From positions 578,271-642,270 of the forward strand of contig MNCI01011487.1 of assembly GCA_015680685.1 (NCBI GenBank): a stretch of 64,000 nucleotides of DNA, written 5' to 3'. The translations under genes and the position numbers were made by a program. Origin of the DNA: Gnetum montanum (lineage: Eukaryota > Streptophyta > Gnetopsida > Gnetales > Gnetaceae). The notes under the pieces are model-generated. The model saw only the letters and a list, made by a program, of their open reading frames with translations, had not been told where the DNA came from and searched no databases. The first letter of the stretch is position 1. Every line of letters begins with the position of its first letter. Shown here one piece after another: positions 58,746 through 64,000 of this stretch.

Positions 58746-59960
58746 CTATGAAGCATTGGGAGAGAGTCATAAAGCATTATCTCAAACTTAAACCAATAGT
58801 ATTAGAAAATTAATTTGGATTTATGCTAGAGAGATCTACTATAGAGGATATTTTCTTAATATGATAAATAATGCAAAAACTCAAAAAACATAGAAAAAAT
58901 CTACATATGATCTTTATTGACTTCGAAAAATCATATGATAAAGTGCCTAGAGATATTATTTAGTAGGTTTTGTGAAGAAGAAACACCCCTAATAAATATA
59001 TTAAAGTGATTTGAGATACATATAAAGGTGCTACCACTAAAATTAAAATAGCTTATGGAATTACATTTGATTTTCTAGTCATAGTTGGTTAAAATCAAGG
59101 GTTTACACTTAGCCCATACTTATTTGCCATTGTTATAGATGAAGAAATAAAGAAAATATAAGATGAATTTTCTTGGTGTATGTTATTTGTAGATGATATT
59201 GTATTGACAGCTTTAGAAAATATTTATTCTAAAATGGAGAAGTGAAGACATGCTCTAGAATCAAAAAGCTTAAAAATTCATAGAAGTAAGATAGAATATA
59301 AGAAATGAAATTTTAAAAACAACATAAATAGTAAAATAGAAGTAACAATTGAAGACTAAAAAGTCTCTCATTGTAAATAGTTTTGCTCTCTTAGATCAAC
59401 ACTTTAATTAGATGATCAACTTGATAAAGATATAAGAAATAAGACTAAGGCAAGATGCTCACAAAGAAGATAGGATAATGATGTTCTATGTGATAAAATA
59501 ATCCCAGTAAAACTAAAGAGAAAATTTTATAGAACAATAATTAGGCCTACCCTCTTATATGATGTTGAATGTAGAAGGTACAAAAGAGACATGAATAACA
59601 AAATAGTGTGGCAACAATAAAAATGCTTAAATAGATGTTAAACTATTAGAAGAAATAAAATGCATAATACCAATATTGGAGGTAGACTTAGACTAGCTTA
59701 TATTTCAAATAAGTTACAAGAATGACAACTTTGATAGTTTAGGTATATTTGAAGATCAAATAATGATCCTATAAAAAAGGTTGCTACATAATTAATTTAG
59801 GCTAGTCATTAAAAGAAAGACCAATAAAGACATAGTAAAATAGATTGAAGATAATTTTAAGAAATCATAAATGAACAAAAATATAGCTCTAACCATAACC
59901 CATTTTATTAGGACAAGACTAGGATGATGATGATAACATTCTTTAGTTTGGTTCTAAGTA
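58746..59960 (+). pseudogene. RTE-type LINE reverse transcriptase (relic)
   Basis: Plus strand, begins KHWERVIKHYL, then FGFMLERSTIEDIFLI, LHMIFIDFEKSYDKVPRDII, GFTLSPYLFAIVIDE and CMLFVDDIVLTA. This is the standard RT motif order with VDD in place of the usual ADD. It continues with ALESKSLKIHRSKIEY, then PVKLKRKFYRTIIRPTLLY, the C-terminal part of plant RTE-like elements, to about 59940. No endonuclease is present, so it is 5'-truncated. Many stops; the tail is not clearly repetitive. It lies inside the F interval. Confidence 0.85.
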
Positions 59961-61079
59961 GATTTGTAAAATGATAAAACAAACAATACTTTACAAACTT
60001 TGTGAAAATGTAGAAGGTAATACATATTTAATTTCATGCATTATTAAATTATATTTTTAGTCTATGTGCACTAATTTGGTGGATGAGTTTAGTAAGCCTT
60101 TTCATGAAAGCTATGGTTTGGAAATGTGATGGCATGATAAGGTTTTGTGAGCATGATATTTTTGTAAAAAAAAAAAATTGTTGGTATGTGTTAATGTTAT
60201 CTAAAGTATTATGGTATGAATTTATTAGCTTTTTGGAAGTCTACATGAGTTATTAGAGGTTAGTTGTAGTTTTCTTTATTAAAGATTTTAATTTTTGGAA
60301 ATAGGTTAAGGTTTCTATGTTTGTGATTTTAGTATTTTTCTATTAAAAACCCCATACTTCATTCCTTCGAGCACTTTGGCATCCATTTTCTTGGACATGG
60401 AAGTGCTATTGGATTAGAGGCTAATGGTGGTGTTGAGAAACTTCACTAGTTGGTGTGCACATGGTTTAAGTGTGAGTGTGGTTGTGTTTGTATGTTGCTT
60501 CAGTGATTTGTGTGTCTTGATTTAGGTAAGTTATCTTGGCATTTTTCATAATTGTTTTAATTCTTAAGTTTTGTGCATCATCAACATGGATGGGTTTCAT
60601 TACGATTTTTTTATAGTTGTATGTAATTAAGAGTGGATGGAATCTTTCATGAATGACTAGATTTGTTGGATTTTTGTGCCTTACATGTTTCATGTTGCTA
60701 GAATTTACTATTTTGATGATTTCTTGGGATTTGGGATTTCATGAGAATTTAATGCAATAACTATTTCAAGCTTGGATATTATGTGTTAATCTCATGTTTC
60801 CATGTCATTATATTCATCTTGCTTTAGATCTAATTGGGCCTTGATTGTTTCATCAAATTCCAAGTTATCATCATTTTATGAGTTTTTGATGATTTCTTAG
60901 GGTTTAAACACTTGTCATACCTTTGATTAATTGACACATTTTTACCATGAATTAATGGTTTATTTATGATTCCTATGCTATTTCTATTGTTTCATCATTG
61001 TTTCTTATCAATTTCTACATGTTTGGAAGTCATTTTAATTCATTTTTCTTTCATCTTATGTTTTTCACTAAAACTACAA
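59961..61079. other. No gene seen; perhaps part of the right-hand F repeat
   Basis: T-rich and TTG-rich DNA with an A-run at 60167-60177. CTATTAAAAACCCCATACTTC (about 60341-60361) resembles an LTR promoter region, so the right F copy may be longer than shown. Confidence 0.4.
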
Positions 61080-61510
61080 TTTAACCATGGATCACGGTGA
61101 GACTGCTAGCATTGAGCATGAGTCATGGTCAACTCATGGTCTTCCATCATGGGTTATAGTGGGATCATGGTCAACACTTTTATCTTTCTTTATACTTTCA
61201 GTTTCTATTCCTAGAAAACTTGTAATCCCAAAAGTTGTGGTCATGTTATGGTAAAGTTATGGTCAATTCTTCTTTGTTGTTTTGTTGTTTTAAGTTGTCC
61301 TAAATTGTTCCTAGTTGGACATAGGTTATGGTCTAGTTATGGTCTTCCACCATGAATCATGGTTATAATATGGTCATGGTCATGGTCATGTCATAAATAA
61401 GTTAGTTTTACTATAGTTTTGGCTAGTGATTTTTTTGAGTAAATCACGAGTTGTGGCTAAGTCATGATCAACCACCACAAGTCATGGTCAAGTCATGATC
61501 TCTTAAATTT
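61080..61510. repeat. Degenerate TCATGGTCA array
   Basis: About 15 copies of GTCATGGTCA, TTATGGTC or CATGATCA-like words in 430 bp, including GTCATGGTCATGGTCATG at about 61377-61392. Not found at the left F copy. Confidence 0.7.
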
Positions 61511-61739
61511 ATCATATTTGAATGTATCTTATCATTGAAGGATAGTTCAACATGTTTTGACATCTTTAGATGTTATTTGACATTGTTGGACTAGTTTAGC
61601 ATTCATTAATTCATTGGATTTGACATTGGAGTTACTTATTAGATCATAATAGATTTTTTGATCATTTGGAATTGTTAGCCTATTTGTTGTATCTTTTCAT
61701 CATAAACGTCTAGTTTACAATTGTGTGAATGTTTGTATG

Positions 61740-62820
61740 CTTATTGTTTATCAAGAGTTCACACCAATTATGTGGTTGGTTTGAGATAGGCTAGTTGAAG
61801 ATCTTTGACATTTGAACCCCACTAGGATGCATCATTGCAGCTTTCATTGTAAGCTTCATCCTACATAGAAGATTAAACCTAGGTTTATTAATCTATTTTG
61901 TTACCTCTAAAAAATTAGAGGTGGGTCCTAGGTAGTGCCTATAACACTAGTAATTTGGTTTATGACTAATTAATAAATCCATGCATATGGTAGTTTGACA
62001 TTTAGTTTGGAAAATAATCATAACAATAATTCACATATTTAAAATTGAGTGTGGTGGGTGCTAGCCTTGTTTGTAGGTTGATGGTTTGGAGTGGATAGTT
62101 CAATTTGGTTAATTGTAGATTTGATTTCCATAGCTATGAATGATGTGTGATTCTTGATGTTTAATATCTTTATGCTTACTAACATGTGTTGTAGACTAGT
62201 ATGCCTTCACCTAGCCATCATGAAACTTGCCTTGAAATCAACTACAAGAAGTGCCAAGGTTTCTTACTTAGTTTATACTAGTTTTCCTTTTCATTTTTTA
62301 AGTTAATATTAACTTTCCTTTTTATTTTTCAAGTCATCAAGGCTAGTGTAGAGTAAGGAGAACTTTTGATGTTTCTTATTGAATTTTAGATATCATGCAT
62401 ATTCATTTTCTAGCCATTAAATATTTATTCTTTGCGTAGTATGATATTTCTATACATCTATTAGTTTATTTCTTTATCATGTACTTTGTAATTGGATCAT
62501 GAATATTTTTATATATTTTTGATCATATTTGATATTACTAGATATTTATGACTATGCATTATTTAAAACATATATGCTCTATTATTTATTTCAATTTATT
62601 AGTGGTTTCAAGTTACTATAAACATATAGGTTTAATAGCTCTCTCTTATTTTCATTATTGATATCTTTCTTTTTCATTTGGTCATAGTATCACCATTTTT
62701 TATTACTTCATTAGTTCATGTTAATTTTTAGATATCTCTTGTCAAGATCAACTATTTATTTAGAAGTTTTATATCTAATGTAACACTTTCTAACCTAAGG
62801 CTAGAAAGGAGGGCATTACA
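61740..62820. repeat. Repeat F, right copy (probable LTR)
   Basis: Partner of 53690-54773; ends GGAGGGCATTACA. Shared order of blocks across about 1 kb, but with many differences, so the pair is old. Confidence 0.55.
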
Positions 62821-63103
62821 ATAAACATTTCTACTTAAGTGAAATTTTTTCAATGAATCTGATTTTTCTTTCTTTAATTTTATTTTAGTAGATCTAATTT
62901 CCCTAGAAATCTTCTATGGGAATCCTAAATTACTTTCAACTTCTTTAACCAATGTTTAAATTTCTATTGATTCTCAAATTGAAGATTTATAAGCAAGTAT
63001 GAAAAAAAATGTGACACCTTTTTCTAGTGATGTTAATGCAACTAAGACACATAATTTTGTTCTTCCCAATGATATATATGAGTTATTGGTGTTGATATTT
63101 CAT
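62821..63103. other. AT-rich flank, no gene seen
   Basis: Degraded, coding-like fragments in several frames but no recognisable motif. Confidence 0.4.
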
Positions 63104-63121
63104 CACAATATGTGTTCATTC
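63104..63121. repeat. Target duplication of the LINE, left copy
   Basis: CACAATATGTGTTCATTC, exact match to 63811-63828. Confidence 0.92.
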
Positions 63122-63810
63122 CCTTTGCTCAGCATGTGTGGGAGTGGGCTTCCATAGTTTTTCCATCATACAAGCTATCTCAAGAGGATGTCCTATTTGG
63201 CTTTTTGAACATTACTTTTGCTAATCTCAAGTTTTTGTGGAAAGTTGTTAGGCCTATTATTTTATATTATATTTGGAAGCGAAGATGCAATGTTATATTT
63301 CAAAGGATAGATTATTCTAATATATGTTTGCTCACCAGGTCGAAGAAGTTGCAGATCTTTCACCTCATTCATTTCCAACTCACATCTCAAGCATCTAAGT
63401 TCAATCTGGATACTCATCAGTTGGTTCATCTCTTGCAGCTGTGGGAAAGACCTGTGCGTTCCAGTAACACTCATCATCAGTAATCTCTACAGGGAAGCTT
63501 CCCCTCTCTATTGAGTGGAGTCATCATTGGAACTCTCTCTATCATTAATTGAGAGTTGTTTGCCTCATCTAATTCTATGTCATTCTATCTAGTAATGAGT
63601 CAGTATGTGTGGACATTTGATAGTGCCCCAATTCGAGTTTCCTCCTTTAATACTCGTTTATTTATAAGGTTGTTCTCGAGTCTCATTCACAATGCTCCCA
63701 GCTTTCCCTTCCCCCCAAACCTATGACTTATTCAGGTTACTGTAATTGATACACTTTTAATATCAATAGAACTTCTTTTGGAGTCTGACAACCACCACCC
63801 CCCACCCCCC
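63122..63810 (+). mobile_element. 5'-truncated LINE insertion with C-rich tail
   Basis: 689 bp between an exact 18-bp target duplication. The first 360 bp are open and encode the end of a LINE ORF2: FAQHVWEWASIVFPSYKLS and PIILYYIWKRRCNVIFQ fit the zinc-binding RT-associated domain (zf-RVT) region near the C-terminus. The frame closes with TAA at 63481, and a 3' UTR follows to a tail of CCACCACCCCCCACCCCCC. There is no poly(A). The frame seems to start at 63112 only because target bases happen to be open. Confidence 0.85.
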
Positions 63811-63828
63811 CACAATATGTGTTCATTC
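63811..63828. repeat. Target duplication of the LINE, right copy
   Basis: Exact match to 63104-63121. Confidence 0.92.
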
Positions 63829-63959
63829 AAATTTTGGACTATCTACCTTGTAATCGAAGTTTCATCTTATAGTTAAATGATGTGATGAAAAAACATGACA
63901 TCCCAATCCTTCATGCTAAGTATTATTCTCATTTTTTTCTACTTGTTGAGTTAGGTAAT

Positions 63960-64000
63960 TGATGAGTGGCGATGTACCCCTACACTCAACCATACGAATA
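63960..64000. repeat. Start of a further LTR of the B family
   Basis: TGATGAGTGGCGATGTACCC and CTCAACCATACGAATA align with the first 41 bases of LTR B (23859 and 36123). It is cut by the window end. Confidence 0.85.

Noticed and set aside
63112-63483. Complete small gene of 123 codons
   Set aside because: The first codons are target-duplication bases; it is the 3' end of a LINE.

Overview
The window looks like intergenic DNA from a large plant nuclear genome. It is AT-rich and packed with old, mutated retrotransposons and a Helitron whose gene contains introns. I see no intact host protein-coding gene. Heavily decayed, nested LTR elements with LTR pairs differing at very roughly a tenth of positions (judged by eye) and long non-coding spacers suggest a gymnosperm such as a conifer, but that is inference; nothing in the sequence names the species. 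Five single 'n' bases mark assembly joins, three of them between copies of the same 46-55 bases.

Layout. 1-3400 is a less repetitive, more GC-rich island: a diverged tandem duplication (about 175-1622), then a stretch full of trinucleotide and hexanucleotide microsatellites that resembles the 5' flank or leader of a gene. 3895-10905 is one Ty3-type LTR element with an exact 5-bp target duplication; its gag and protease are joined in frame to the last part of integrase, with reverse transcriptase, RNase H and the integrase core absent. 11014-12290 holds tandem repeats (about 179-bp and 114-bp units). 12542-16501 is a Helitron Rep gene relic with three recognisable GT-AG introns, followed by an inverted second copy of its 3' half (16522-17867) across a 20-bp loop. 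19550-20790 is a LINE relic on the minus strand.

21746 to about 50 kb is a nest. Copia element C (plus strand) is split in its gag gene by chromovirus A (minus strand, 22814-42598). A is split in its chromodomain by Athila-like element B (minus strand, 23859-37056). C is split again in RNase H by an LTR-type insertion D (46513-49339). Target duplications support the junctions: CATGG for B, ATATG for D, and an imperfect AATCT/AATCA for A. Insertion order is therefore C, then A, then B; D came after C.

50.1-52.65 kb holds the LTR end, primer site and gag of another copia element (E). 52673-53537 is a two-copy tandem repeat of about 430 bp. 53.7-62.8 kb is bounded by a diverged repeat pair (F) that is probably an LTR pair, with a LINE relic of RTE type inside (58746-59960). 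63122-63810 is a comparatively young, 5'-truncated LINE tail with an 18-bp target duplication and a C-rich 3' end. The window ends in the first 41 bases of another LTR of the B family (63960-64000).

Nothing here works as an operon or pathway; the biology is element mobility, nesting and decay. The most unusual items are the in-frame gag-protease-integrase-tail element, the long inverted Helitron repeat, the C-tailed LINE, and motif arrays inside LTRs.
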